Below are positions 26,271 to 35,115 of a stretch of DNA of 64,000 nt, one piece after another; within the stretch, counting starts at the first letter, position 1, and each line of letters begins with the position of its first letter. The stretch is from Roseovarius aestuarii (GTDB taxonomy: Bacteria > Pseudomonadota > Alphaproteobacteria > Rhodobacterales > Rhodobacteraceae). The translations under genes were made by a program, and so were the position numbers. Where the stretch lies: the NCBI GenBank assembly GCA_027214255.1, contig JAPWHL010000014.1:62001-126000 (forward strand). The letters are read 5' to 3'. The notes beneath the pieces were generated by a model. It ran no database searches and was not told the origin of the DNA. It saw only the letters and a program-made list of their open reading frames with translations.

Positions 26271-27638
26271 TCAGGCGTCTTCGTGCACCGGCAAATCCAC
26301 ATAAAAGGTTGTTCCCGGACCTTCGTTGCGGAAGTAATCCAGATCTCCGGAATGCGCATCGACGATACGTTTGGAAATGTTCATGCCCAGCCCGGTACCG
26401 CCAATCTTGCGACGATCCGAAGAGTCCAGTTGACTGAATTCTTCGAACACTGTCTGGCGGTCTTCTTCGTCCAAGCCCACTCCGCAATCGATGACTGATA
26501 TGCGTGCAAACTGACCGCGATCTTCGGCGCGGATCGTGACTGTTTGCCCGGATTCTGAAAACTTGGCGGCATTGGACAGAATGTTGGACAGGACCTGGTT
26601 CATGCGGGCTTCGTCGATTTGCACGCGCAGATGCGCGGGGCAGGGCTCTAGTACGAGGGTGACGCCCAGATTGTCTGCAAACGGCTGATTAGAGCTGACA
26701 GACTGCTCTATGAATGACGCGACCTGAGTGGTTTCAAAGTTAAAGGTCATGCGTCCGGCTTCGATCTTTTGCAGGTCTAGTAAGTCGTTGATGAGCGCGC
26801 CCAACCGGCCAACGTTGCGTTGAGCAATCGACAGCGCACTCGTCATTTTTTCAGGAATTTCACCAAACGCGCCATATTCGATCAGATCAAGCGACCCTTT
26901 GATCGAGGTGAGGGGCGTCCGTAATTCGTGGCTGACCGTTGACAGGAATTCGGACTTTGCCGTGTAGGCAAGCTTTGTCTTTTCGTGTTCGCGTTTGATA
27001 TCTTCCATTTGTTCTAACGTCTTCTCGTAGAGACTGCTGGAAATGCGCGAACATTCGGTGATGAAGAACATGACGAACACGCTGGTGAAGAACTGCGCCC
27101 ATAATTCGGACGACAGCGGCGCCTTGGTCACGGCAATGTCGTAAAGAGGGATGAAAAGAAAGGTGACAAAGTAGATCGACAGTCTGAGGTGAAGGATGGA
27201 TTTCAACTGATGGTTGTTCATAGTGGCAAAAAGGCCAGCAGCGAACAAAAAGAACAATGACATGAAGTGCGTGGTATGCCCCTGTAGCAATGCGATCGAT
27301 AGCGCGAAGCCGGAAATAATGATAGCGCTTATCAAAGTGGCAAAGAGCAATAGCTTTAGGCACAGCTGCGAATCCTTGATGCTGCGTTGTTTCATACGCA
27401 GAATTCTACGATATGTCAGCGTGTCAAAGACCTCTGAGAGGATCAAGGCCATTGCCGTGATGACGGCAACTAAGACGCTGTAATAGAATGCTTCTAGTAG
27501 TAGTGCCGCAGTATAAATCGCCCAGCGTTGCACGATCAGACCAACCCCGGCACGCGCATAATCGGTCAATTGCGCGTTCAGCATGAACAGATTCCGTGAG
27601 TTTCTGTAGTTTGCTCGAAAGTAATTCTTTAGCAACAT
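26271..27638 (-). CDS. Membrane-bound sensor histidine kinase
   Basis: This 455-residue protein has an N-terminal half with about six hydrophobic helices (for example YTAALLLEAFYYSVLVAVIT and LCLKLLLFATLISAIIISGF). They form a membrane sensor resembling integral MASE-type modules, with no large periplasmic loop. A short coiled linker leads to HisKA (FLSTVSHELRTPLTSIKGSL), then HATPase with NILSNAAKFSES, DCGVGLDEEDR and GGTGLGMNISKR. GGA lies upstream of ATG 27638. It is divergent from the AHL-synthase gene across 200 bases, which makes that gene a possible target or functional partner. A membrane-embedded sensor suits a hydrophobic signal; this is inference. Confidence 0.88.
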   Translation of the reverse strand: MLLKNYFRANYRNSRNLFMLNAQLTDYARAGVGLIVQRWAIYTAALLLEAFYYSVLVAVITAMALILSEVFDTLTYRRILRMKQRSIKDSQLCLKLLLFATLISAIIISGFALSIALLQGHTTHFMSLFFLFAAGLFATMNNHQLKSILHLRLSIYFVTFLFIPLYDIAVTKAPLSSELWAQFFTSVFVMFFITECSRISSSLYEKTLEQMEDIKREHEKTKLAYTAKSEFLSTVSHELRTPLTSIKGSLDLIEYGAFGEIPEKMTSALSIAQRNVGRLGALINDLLDLQKIEAGRMTFNFETTQVASFIEQSVSSNQPFADNLGVTLVLEPCPAHLRVQIDEARMNQVLSNILSNAAKFSESGQTVTIRAEDRGQFARISVIDCGVGLDEEDRQTVFEEFSQLDSSDRRKIGGTGLGMNISKRIVDAHSGDLDYFRNEGPGTTFYVDLPVHEDA

Positions 27639-27838
27639 TTCGTATCCTAAGACGGCTTATATCCCTAGTCTTCGCCAAGCATGTGCGTGGCATAGATATA
27701 CAATTTACCAATGTTTTGGTGGTAGTATTATCGCCTAAGTCAATCAAAAATAACACTTGAACATGGCGAAGGTATGGCTAAATGATGCAATCATAGGTTT
27801 AGTTGTCGGAACAAGCTTTGCTGAGAGTGAGGTCCACC

Positions 27839-28585
27839 ATGGGCATGCAGAAACAAGTGGACCGGGAAAGTCGGGCAAAAGACGTTTTTCCCGAAATCCG
27901 GCCGCAATCGCAGCTGGCGACGTCTGGCAAGTTCAGTGTGATCGAGCACAAGGAAAACCAATTCAGCAAGAAAGCGCCCGAGTTAACCAGCGAGATTCAG
28001 GGCACCACCTTGTCGTTCAGTAACATGCATCTTTACGGCTCGCTTTGCGCAAACCATCTAAGAGCACGCCGAGAAGTGTTCATTGAGGGCAAAGGTTGGG
28101 AGCTGCCACAAGCGGAAGGCATGGAATTCGACCAGTATGATACGCCTCAATGCCGGTGGGTTGTCGTTCATGAATATGGGCGCATTCTTGGCGGAATGCG
28201 GTTGCTTCCAACGACTGCCAAATGCGGGCAATACACATATATGCTTAGGGACGCCCAGTGCGGGTTGCTTGCAAATATCCCGCAGGACATTTTGTTTTTT
28301 GACGCCCCGATCCGTCCAGATATATGCGAGGCAACGCGGCTTTTCATCGCGTCATCCGTTTCGTCCAAGCGACGCCTTATTGTTCAGACGATTTTGCTGG
28401 AACAGATGGCGGCCGCTGCAAGAGAAATGGGCGCGACCGCCGTTATCGGTATTGTCCCAGCAGTGTTCAGCCGCTGGATGAAACGCATCCGAATGAGTGC
28501 GACCCCGGTTGGCCCGGCCATGAACATCGACGGGGACAAGACCCAAGCGGCTTTGATGAGCGTTACCCAGAACATGGTCAACTAA
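27839..28585 (+). CDS. LuxI-family acyl-homoserine lactone synthase, no adjacent LuxR
   Basis: This 248-residue protein matches the autoinducer synthase family. All eight invariant residues of LuxI/EsaI-type enzymes can be placed: Arg and Phe in RARREVF, Trp six residues later (GKGWELP), both Asp in EFDQYD, Arg in GGMRLLPT, and the Glu-x-x-Arg pair in CEATRLF. Spacing from the first Arg to GGMR is identical to EsaI (24, 28, 34, 45, 48, 68). The ExxR pair comes 14 residues later than usual, and there is an N-terminal extension of about 53 residues. Family chemistry joins S-adenosylmethionine to an acyl-ACP or acyl-CoA to make a diffusible AHL. GAGTGAGG precedes ATG 27839. No LuxR gene is in the window. 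Confidence 0.82.
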   Translation: MGMQKQVDRESRAKDVFPEIRPQSQLATSGKFSVIEHKENQFSKKAPELTSEIQGTTLSFSNMHLYGSLCANHLRARREVFIEGKGWELPQAEGMEFDQYDTPQCRWVVVHEYGRILGGMRLLPTTAKCGQYTYMLRDAQCGLLANIPQDILFFDAPIRPDICEATRLFIASSVSSKRRLIVQTILLEQMAAAAREMGATAVIGIVPAVFSRWMKRIRMSATPVGPAMNIDGDKTQAALMSVTQNMVN

Positions 28586-28633
28586 ACCATCGCGGGCACA
28601 GACCCGGAAGGTTTCCGATCTGTTTTGCCTGCT

Positions 28634-28667
28634 GACCTGCCGTGGCCGCTGTGCGCGGCGGCAGGTC
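28634..28667. terminator. Bidirectional hairpin between convergent genes
   Basis: GACCTGCCG / CGGCAGGTC form a perfect outer stem with an inner CCGC/GCGG stem, ending inside the stop codon of the convergent receiver gene. The rightward 3' flank ATTTGTATT is moderately T-rich. It probably terminates the AHL-synthase transcript. Confidence 0.55.
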
Positions 28668-29682
28668 ATTTGTATTCCATTTCCGTGGTTTTTCTTTCGA
28701 CCTCGTTGATCTTTGCAAAGATCCGGCCTTCGATTTCATCTACCTGCGGCAAACTATCCGACGACAGGCTGTTGCTCGCCTGAAATTCTGTCCGAACAAG
28801 TGCCACGATAGCGTCTCTTGACAGGATGTTCATGTTGGACAGCGACGTCACCTCCAGCGCTGGTGTCTCAGCATCTTCGGTGGCTAGGTTCTTTAATGCG
28901 GTACAGGCAGAAATTTGGTCTGGGTTCTTGAACAAGCCGGACACTTTCGTATCCCGCCCAATGATACAGCAAACGAACCGCCCATTTCCGATGTAGGAAA
29001 ACAGCAACCGTTTATTGGGGATGGCATCTGAAATTCTGCTGCTGACATCGTGTAGTTGCCGCATGACCTGCACGCGGTCGAGGTTTCGGTTCATGGTTCT
29101 AAACTTGCGCATCCGAACGCGGAACAGGCTGAACTGATATTGTCCCTGCGGCATTCTGAGCAGGTGGTTTTCCAGATGATGATAGTCGACCATGCTTTCG
29201 ATGTCTGCAAAGCAGGCCCGCTCACCTAGATCAATGAGATTGAAATCGGCGCCGCAGGATATAAGCGTACGTAAGGCGGTGCGCCCTTGGCGTTCCTTTT
29301 TCGTTGCCGCGACCAAAAGCATCGCCATTCTGATGCGGCCTGCAATTTCAATGTCGCACAGCGGTTTCCTAAGGAAATCCGTCGCGCCTGCAGAGAACGC
29401 TTGCCCAATCAGAGAGGCGGACTGGTTCGAGGTGATCATAATGATAGGCGCGGACTTGCACGTGGGATGCTGGCGAAGACGGTGGCACAATTCGATGCCA
29501 TCCATATCGCCCAGCATTATGTCCAAAAGAAAGCAATCAAACGGGATGCGCTGCTGCTCGACCAGTTCCAATGCTTCTTCGGCAGAGGCGGCGAGGGTGA
29601 TCCGAGCCAAACCTTGCAATGCCAGTTTCTCGGAAAATATCCCCCTGAAGACTGGGTCGTCATCAACCAAAAGGATTCTCAT
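28666..29682 (-). CDS. Response regulator with degenerate GGDEF output domain (paralogue B)
   Basis: This 338-residue paralogue of the proteins at 25006 and 30092 has an intact receiver (MRILLVDDDP; FLLDIMLGDMDG; FLRKPLCDIE). The C-terminal domain carries FSYIGNGRFVCCI at the GGDEF position, so it is more degenerate than paralogue A and not expected to make c-di-GMP. It ends convergently with the AHL-synthase gene, 80 bases away, with a shared hairpin between them. The three paralogues differ mostly in the output domain, which suggests separate partners. Confidence 0.78.
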   Translation of the reverse strand: MRILLVDDDPVFRGIFSEKLALQGLARITLAASAEEALELVEQQRIPFDCFLLDIMLGDMDGIELCHRLRQHPTCKSAPIIMITSNQSASLIGQAFSAGATDFLRKPLCDIEIAGRIRMAMLLVAATKKERQGRTALRTLISCGADFNLIDLGERACFADIESMVDYHHLENHLLRMPQGQYQFSLFRVRMRKFRTMNRNLDRVQVMRQLHDVSSRISDAIPNKRLLFSYIGNGRFVCCIIGRDTKVSGLFKNPDQISACTALKNLATEDAETPALEVTSLSNMNILSRDAIVALVRTEFQASNSLSSDSLPQVDEIEGRIFAKINEVERKTTEMEYK

Positions 29683-30091
29683 TTTCGCAGGCTCCCTAGA
29701 ATATAGTCCGCATACATGAATTCTACTTAAGGGAGTGTGGTTCTCTAAAGTGGCAATATTGAAGCGCTAAGAGGGATGATGGAAGTTTTTCCTGAAAATT
29801 TCCAAGACATTGAAAAATAAGTAAAAATATAAGGATCTTTCCGTCAAGTGTGGCAGGTAGGTCCAATTGGCGTCATATTTGGGCTGTCTGACACCGCCGC
29901 CAAATTGGCGAGAGTACAGGAAATACTGACAACCCAGGGTAATTATCGCCGATCATAATTAACTCTTAGGGATATCACAATTTGGACAGAATGCACGCAT
30001 AGGTAATACCGGACGAACCTTACGAAGCGCCGGAACCCGCACACATGAATGCGGGCCGAAGCCTCAGACAAGAACAGAAGGAATTGCACAG
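29683..30091. other. Divergent promoter region between receiver paralogues B and C
   Basis: About 410 bases, noticeably A+T-rich for this window (for example around 29800-29840), separate two divergently read receiver-dGGDEF genes. A near-repeat CCAATTGGCG (29863-29872) and CAAATTGGCG (29901-29910), 38 bases apart, could be paired protein sites. AGAAGGAA precedes paralogue C. No gene is seen. Confidence 0.5.
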
Positions 30092-31072
30092 ATGAAGATT
30101 ATGGCTGTTGATGATGACGTGATTTCGTTGGATCTTCTGAGTGAGTGCCTAGGGCAGGGCGGGTATGAGCATGTATCGCTTCTTCCCTCATCAAGCGGCG
30201 TCGTTCAGATGTTGATGGATACTGCGATTGCGTATGATTGCATTCTTCTGGATGTAGATATGCCCGGCAAGAATGGAATCGATTTGTGTTCCGAGATACG
30301 CAATCTTCCGCGCTACCGGAACACACCGATCATAATGATCACAAAGCACAATGAGCATACCGCGATCGAGCGGGCATTCGGGAACGGCGCGACGGACTAC
30401 ATCACCAAACCGTTCGAATTCTTCGAGGTGATTACACGTATCAAAGTTGCCGAGCGGCTGGTTCGGGAACGACAGGCCGCTCTGGACAGCTATATTCGTG
30501 TGAAAGCCGGTTCGCGGAGTGAGCGTAACCTCAAGCTTGTTTCGCCCGCGACAAAAGCTCGCAAAGCGAAAGAAGCCGAGGATGCAAGTATCACAACCGA
30601 TGAAATCATGTCTCAATCGGTCTTTCAGAACTATTTGGAAAAAGCCACGCAGACTGAAGATTGCTCGATCGATCTGATTGCCATCAAAGTGCGGAAAATC
30701 GATGGGATTTTCGCTCAGGCCAGCCCGGAAGAGTTTGTTAGCTTCCTCGGGAACGTGGCAGATGCGGTGATCCGCGAATTCGGTGCCGAGAAAACATTCC
30801 TGACGCATGTTGGCAACGGAACGTTCTTGTGTGCCACGTCGGTTCCTTACACGACGACTATAGAGGACATGGAGAAATCCGTGGCAGACCGATTGGCGGC
30901 AGGGCCATTGCCGCTTGTCTGTCAGAATGAGATTCGCCCAGCGGTCAAAGTCGGCAGGGCGTTAACCTTGAAAACAAACGCCAAGCTCAACTTCAATCGC
31001 GCCTCCAAGGCTGCAATCGCCCGGTTGGAATACCATGAGGGTGCATTGGAAGGCGCAAGCGTCGCATCCTAG
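30092..31072 (+). CDS. Response regulator with degenerate GGDEF output domain (paralogue C)
   Basis: This 326-residue protein has receiver motifs MKIMAVDDDV, ILLDVDMPGKNG and DYITKPFEFFE. The C-terminal domain holds THVGNGTFLCAT at the GGDEF signature position, so a cyclase active site is absent. A basic linker (about 145-175, KARKAKEAED) separates the two domains. It is divergent from paralogue B and convergent with the RTX gene. It is probably a phosphorylation-controlled protein-protein or ligand-binding switch within the same phosphorelay. Confidence 0.78.
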   Translation: MKIMAVDDDVISLDLLSECLGQGGYEHVSLLPSSSGVVQMLMDTAIAYDCILLDVDMPGKNGIDLCSEIRNLPRYRNTPIIMITKHNEHTAIERAFGNGATDYITKPFEFFEVITRIKVAERLVRERQAALDSYIRVKAGSRSERNLKLVSPATKARKAKEAEDASITTDEIMSQSVFQNYLEKATQTEDCSIDLIAIKVRKIDGIFAQASPEEFVSFLGNVADAVIREFGAEKTFLTHVGNGTFLCATSVPYTTTIEDMEKSVADRLAAGPLPLVCQNEIRPAVKVGRALTLKTNAKLNFNRASKAAIARLEYHEGALEGASVAS

Positions 31073-31184
31073 GGGCTGATCTCCGGCGTTTGATCGCCCC
31101 GAAGGCGCGGTGATACTGTCCCGGTCAACACATGGCGGCCGGTTGCGGTGGGGGAACGCACAGGCATTTCCGGTCAAACATGCA

Positions 31185-31217
31185 CCCCGTCGCAGACCAC
31201 GTCCGTCTGCGACGGGG
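31185..31217. terminator. Long perfect hairpin between convergent genes
   Basis: CCCCGTCGCAGAC-cacgtcc-GTCTGCGACGGGG is a perfect 13-bp stem with a 7-base loop, between the receiver gene (rightward) and the RTX gene (leftward). Neither flank has a strong U-tract, so it may terminate both ways inefficiently or stabilise 3' ends. Confidence 0.6.
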
Positions 31218-31226
31218 GCACATTTA

Positions 31227-34200
31227 TCACACGATATCTATGTCGTTTGCCAACTGTGCCTTGGTGGCATTTTCCACAAGCAAAGTACCGTCGGCTCCAA
31301 AGTCGAAGAACACGTCCCCATCAACGTTGACGGCAAGGGCCAACGCATCGGCCGCTGTGGCGAATCCTGCGAAATTGTCCAATTCGATCACGTCGATGTT
31401 GTTCTCAAAGTCCTTGATCACATCATTGCCTTCGCCACGGTCAAAATGAAACACATCTTGGCCAGCGTCACCGTAAAGCAGGTCGGTGCCTGTACCGCCT
31501 CCGCCATCAAGATAGTCATTGCCAGATCCGCCGCGCATCGTGTCCGCACCGTCAGCCCCATAGAGTGAATCGTCGCCGGAGCCACCGACCAAGCTGTCGT
31601 CGCCACCGTAGCCGTGCAGGCGGTCGTTGCCGCCATAGCCACGCAGGATGCTTTCGCCATCCGTGCCGCGCAGCGTGTCGTCCCCGGTGTTAGAGCCGGA
31701 GGCACCTTCAAAGTTCTGAACGACATCGTTATTGGCCCATGATCCCGAAGCAAGGTTGCTTCGGAAATCCAGATCGACCCCGCCTGCGCTGTCGTAATAG
31801 CTGATGTAATCCGTGCCGGACCCGCCGTCATAAGTGTCGGCCCCACCGCCCGCGCGCAGGTAATCATCCCCACTGCCCAGTTGGATCAAGTCGTCACCGT
31901 CTCGGTCATAGACATCGTCATCGCCACCATAGGTGCGAATGATATTGTCGCCGTCGGTGCCCCGGAACGTGTCGTCGCCAGTGCCCGAACCCGAGCCCCC
32001 TTCAAAGTTCTCTACCGTGTCATTGTTGGCCCATGATCCGGTGGCGGTGTTCGCCGCAAAGTCGATGTCCACACCACCCGAGCTGTCATAATAGCTGATA
32101 TAGTCAGTGCCGCTGCCGCCATCATAGCTGTCGGCCCCGCCGCCTGCGCGTAGGTAATCATCGCCCGAACCCAACTCGACCGTGTCTGCACCGCCCCGAT
32201 CATAGACGCGGTCATCCCCGCCATAGGTTCGGATCACGTTGGACCCGGAGGTGCCGCTGATTTCGTCGTCTCCGTTGCGAGAGCCTGACGCGCTTTCGAA
32301 ATTTTCGATCGTATCGTTGCTTGCCCACGAACCGCTGGCAGTGTTGGCGGCAAGGTCCAGTGTGACGCCGCCCGAACTGTCATAATAGCTGATGTAGTCC
32401 GTGCCGCTGCCGCCATCATAGCTGTCCTGACCGCCGCCGACGCGGATATAGTCATCGCCGCTGCCAAGGCTGATGCTGTCCGCACCAAGGTGATCATACA
32501 CCCGGTCATCGCCGCCATAGGTGCGGATCAGGTTTGCGCCATCCGTGCCCGAAAACGTATCATCGCCCGTGCCCGAGCCTGATCCACCCTCGAACCCGGT
32601 GACAACGTCATTATTGGCCCAAGATCCGGTGGCCGTATTCGCCGCAAAATCAATGTCGACGCCGCCCGAACTGTCATAATAGCTGATATAGTCGGTTCCC
32701 GCGCCACCGTCATAGGTATCGGCCCCACCGCCCGCGCGCACGTAATCGTCGCCATCTCCCAAGCTGACAAAATCATCGCCACGCCCGTCAAATGCGCGGT
32801 CCGCGCCATTGTCGGGAAGGTTCGCCAAAGTTACGGGAAAAGCCCCGCCGCCGTCTGCGCGTTTGATCAGCGATGCGCCACCAACAACGTCAGGCACAGA
32901 AAACCCGACCGTAGGGTCGACCACCCAATTGGCCGCCAGATTATCGGCACCCGCCGGATCGGTGATCTGAACGAAGGCGTTTTTGCGGATTTCTTCGGCC
33001 GTGCGCACATCACTCCACAGGCGGATGTCGCCGATATCTCCGCTTAAAATCTCGTTGGGCGAAAAACCTCCGCCCTCGCTGTCTTGCTCTTGTCCGAAAA
33101 TAAGCGCCCCCCCCGACACCAGACCGCCTGTATCGGCGGTCGCGCGGAACAGTTCGATGCCATCGACATACATGATGGTTTCGCCCGAAGTGGCGTTATA
33201 GCTCAGCGAGACGCGGTGCAATTCTCCATCGTTCAACTGGTCTGAGGGCTGTCCGGAATCATAGAATTGCCCGTTTAGGGCAAAGGCGGACTCTTCATCG
33301 CCAAAGTTACGGGTATAGATGCCCAAGGCGTTCGCCCCGCCGGGGGCGGAGTCGAAATAGGAAACCAGATTGCTTGAGGTGCCGGGCTGTGGACCAACCG
33401 AGCGGTACATCATCTCGATGGTGAAATCGCCATCCGGCATGATGTAGTCGTCAACGCCGATATACTGATTAGTGGTGAGGTTGGTGTTCATCCGGATCAT
33501 TCCGGGCTGATAGCCGCCAATGATGATATCATCATCCGCGCCACCCTCTAGCGTGTCATCCCCGTCACCGCCCAGCAAGATGTCGTTCCCGTCCCCCCCA
33601 CTGAGCGAGTCGTCCGCTCCGCCACCGTTCAGAAAGTCATCCCCTTTGCCACCGCTTAGAACGTCATCCGCGCCGCGCCCTTCCAAATGGTCATCCCCGG
33701 CCAGCCCCAATAGGGTGTCTTGATAATTCCCTGCGATCAATCGATCGTCTTCAGCACCCAGCTCAAATGTGGATAGGCCATTGTCCAATGCGCCTGTGCC
33801 GATCAGAACAGGGGTGCCGTCGACGTTGACGAACGTGTTCTCATAGGTTGTGTCTAGGTGTTGGTTAATTCCGTCTTCATAGGTGTCAATTTCGGTGAGT
33901 ACGCCATTGGTTGCGACATGGAACAAGACCAACGCATCATCGCCGGTGGCCGAAGCGGCCAGAAACGTCTCGCCCTCGATTTCGAAGGTCGTAAGGCCGT
34001 TGACTTCGGCCAGTTTCAGTGTGTCATCTGCCTGTATGTTAAATACATTGCTTAAAGCGCCCGCTGCACCAATGCGAAACACGCTGATGCCGGATTCGGT
34101 CGAGCCGCTGACGAAAAGATACGATTGAGTGCCGACATGGGCTGTCGCAAGGTTACTGGCCCCATTTAACTGCAAATCGACCGAGTCCGCGTCTGTCGTG

Positions 34201-34874
34201 CTGTCAAGAAAGATAAGCGAACCTGCCGCGTCCAACTGAAAACGAGACACGCCGTTTTCCAGTGGGCTTGTCGCAAAAACATATGTACTGTTGCCGATAT
34301 CTATGGAGGCAACGGAGTTGACAAAATCCAGAGTGGCCTCTGCATGTACGCTGTCGTCGACATTATCGGTGTTGGTCAATGTACCGTCGGCTGCGATGGA
34401 AAAGACGCTGATGCCATCATCATTTCTGCCCGCGGCGACCAGATAGTTTATTCCAGCGACGTTGGCGGTGGTCATGCGCCCCGATGCGCCGTCCAGATTA
34501 AGCAAACCTGCGTCGCTTACGTTTTGAGCCGAGGTTAGCGCGCCGTTCGCTTCGACCCGAAAAACGCTAAGACCGTCGTCTAACGGTCCATTTGCATAGA
34601 GATAGGTGTTGGCCCCTATCGTCACCGAGGTCAAACTTTGCGCGCCGCGCAGGTTTAACGCAGCAGTGTCTGAAATCGCGACGCCAATGTCGGCCAATGT
34701 GCCGTCAGCAAGCACTTCGAAGCCGGTAAGCCCGTCGTCCTGATTGCCCGCGACATAAACGAATGTGCGTCCGTTGGCGGTGACAGTATGCACACCAAAT
34801 GCGCCTTGTAACTGGAATATCGCATTGTCATTCACGTTCGTGCGGTTGACTATATCTCCCATAAGTAGGGCCAT
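31227..34874 (-). CDS. RTX calcium-binding secreted protein with propeller-like and LamG-like domains
   Basis: This 1,215-residue secreted protein has no Sec signal and is probably exported by type I secretion through its C-terminus. Residues 1 to about 375 hold six or seven blades of about 50 residues with a GISVF/GLSVF-x-GxL pattern, like lactonase-type beta-propellers. An RTX nonapeptide block follows (GGDGNDILLGGDGDD). Next is a LamG/concanavalin-like domain near 460-650 (DFTIEMMYRS; GDIRLWSDVRTAEEI), then four 98-residue repeats and a final RTX block with DVFHFDRGEGNDVIKDF. AAGGAG precedes ATG 34874. Likely roles are surface adhesion or extracellular binding. No type I secretion genes are adjacent. 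Confidence 0.88.
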   Translation of the reverse strand: MALLMGDIVNRTNVNDNAIFQLQGAFGVHTVTANGRTFVYVAGNQDDGLTGFEVLADGTLADIGVAISDTAALNLRGAQSLTSVTIGANTYLYANGPLDDGLSVFRVEANGALTSAQNVSDAGLLNLDGASGRMTTANVAGINYLVAAGRNDDGISVFSIAADGTLTNTDNVDDSVHAEATLDFVNSVASIDIGNSTYVFATSPLENGVSRFQLDAAGSLIFLDSTTDADSVDLQLNGASNLATAHVGTQSYLFVSGSTESGISVFRIGAAGALSNVFNIQADDTLKLAEVNGLTTFEIEGETFLAASATGDDALVLFHVATNGVLTEIDTYEDGINQHLDTTYENTFVNVDGTPVLIGTGALDNGLSTFELGAEDDRLIAGNYQDTLLGLAGDDHLEGRGADDVLSGGKGDDFLNGGGADDSLSGGDGNDILLGGDGDDTLEGGADDDIIIGGYQPGMIRMNTNLTTNQYIGVDDYIMPDGDFTIEMMYRSVGPQPGTSSNLVSYFDSAPGGANALGIYTRNFGDEESAFALNGQFYDSGQPSDQLNDGELHRVSLSYNATSGETIMYVDGIELFRATADTGGLVSGGALIFGQEQDSEGGGFSPNEILSGDIGDIRLWSDVRTAEEIRKNAFVQITDPAGADNLAANWVVDPTVGFSVPDVVGGASLIKRADGGGAFPVTLANLPDNGADRAFDGRGDDFVSLGDGDDYVRAGGGADTYDGGAGTDYISYYDSSGGVDIDFAANTATGSWANNDVVTGFEGGSGSGTGDDTFSGTDGANLIRTYGGDDRVYDHLGADSISLGSGDDYIRVGGGQDSYDGGSGTDYISYYDSSGGVTLDLAANTASGSWASNDTIENFESASGSRNGDDEISGTSGSNVIRTYGGDDRVYDRGGADTVELGSGDDYLRAGGGADSYDGGSGTDYISYYDSSGGVDIDFAANTATGSWANNDTVENFEGGSGSGTGDDTFRGTDGDNIIRTYGGDDDVYDRDGDDLIQLGSGDDYLRAGGGADTYDGGSGTDYISYYDSAGGVDLDFRSNLASGSWANNDVVQNFEGASGSNTGDDTLRGTDGESILRGYGGNDRLHGYGGDDSLVGGSGDDSLYGADGADTMRGGSGNDYLDGGGGTGTDLLYGDAGQDVFHFDRGEGNDVIKDFENNIDVIELDNFAGFATAADALALAVNVDGDVFFDFGADGTLLVENATKAQLANDIDIV
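31537..32715 (-). repeat. Four tandem 294-bp repeats inside the RTX gene
   Basis: The block encoding DYISYYDSSGG recurs every 294 bases (98 codons), for example at about 31.79, 32.08, 32.38 and 32.67 kb. Each unit holds YDGG-GTDYISYYDS, a SWANND strand, a GTGDDT..GTDG turn and IRTYGGDD calcium repeats. Units are similar at DNA level, so copy number may vary by recombination. The coordinates are approximate. Confidence 0.85.
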
Positions 34875-35115
34875 TAAAAAACTCCTTGAAATTGAAGTCG
34901 CGCGCGTAGCGCAAAGTCATAAATCCCAGAGTAATAGCATCAATTGCCCTCTCGGTCCACTGTGGTGCCTCAACCGACGGCCCCACACAACCGCAGCTGA
35001 GTGCCAGCGCGGCGGAATATGGGCCCGGTGCGTGTTTTAAAAGCGGGCGCTATGACCTGCTTCGACCGCCTTACTGACGTTCAGCTGTGTTCTGCCTGAC
35101 CGGGCGCGTTTGGCG

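Noticed and set aside
27639-27838. A lux box upstream of the AHL-synthase gene
   Set aside because: No sequence close to the dyad consensus could be found in the divergent promoter region, so LuxR-type control is not supported here.
31537-32715. Regularly spaced repeats considered as a CRISPR array
   Set aside because: The 294-base period, continuous coding frame and calcium-binding protein motifs show these are protein repeats within the RTX gene.
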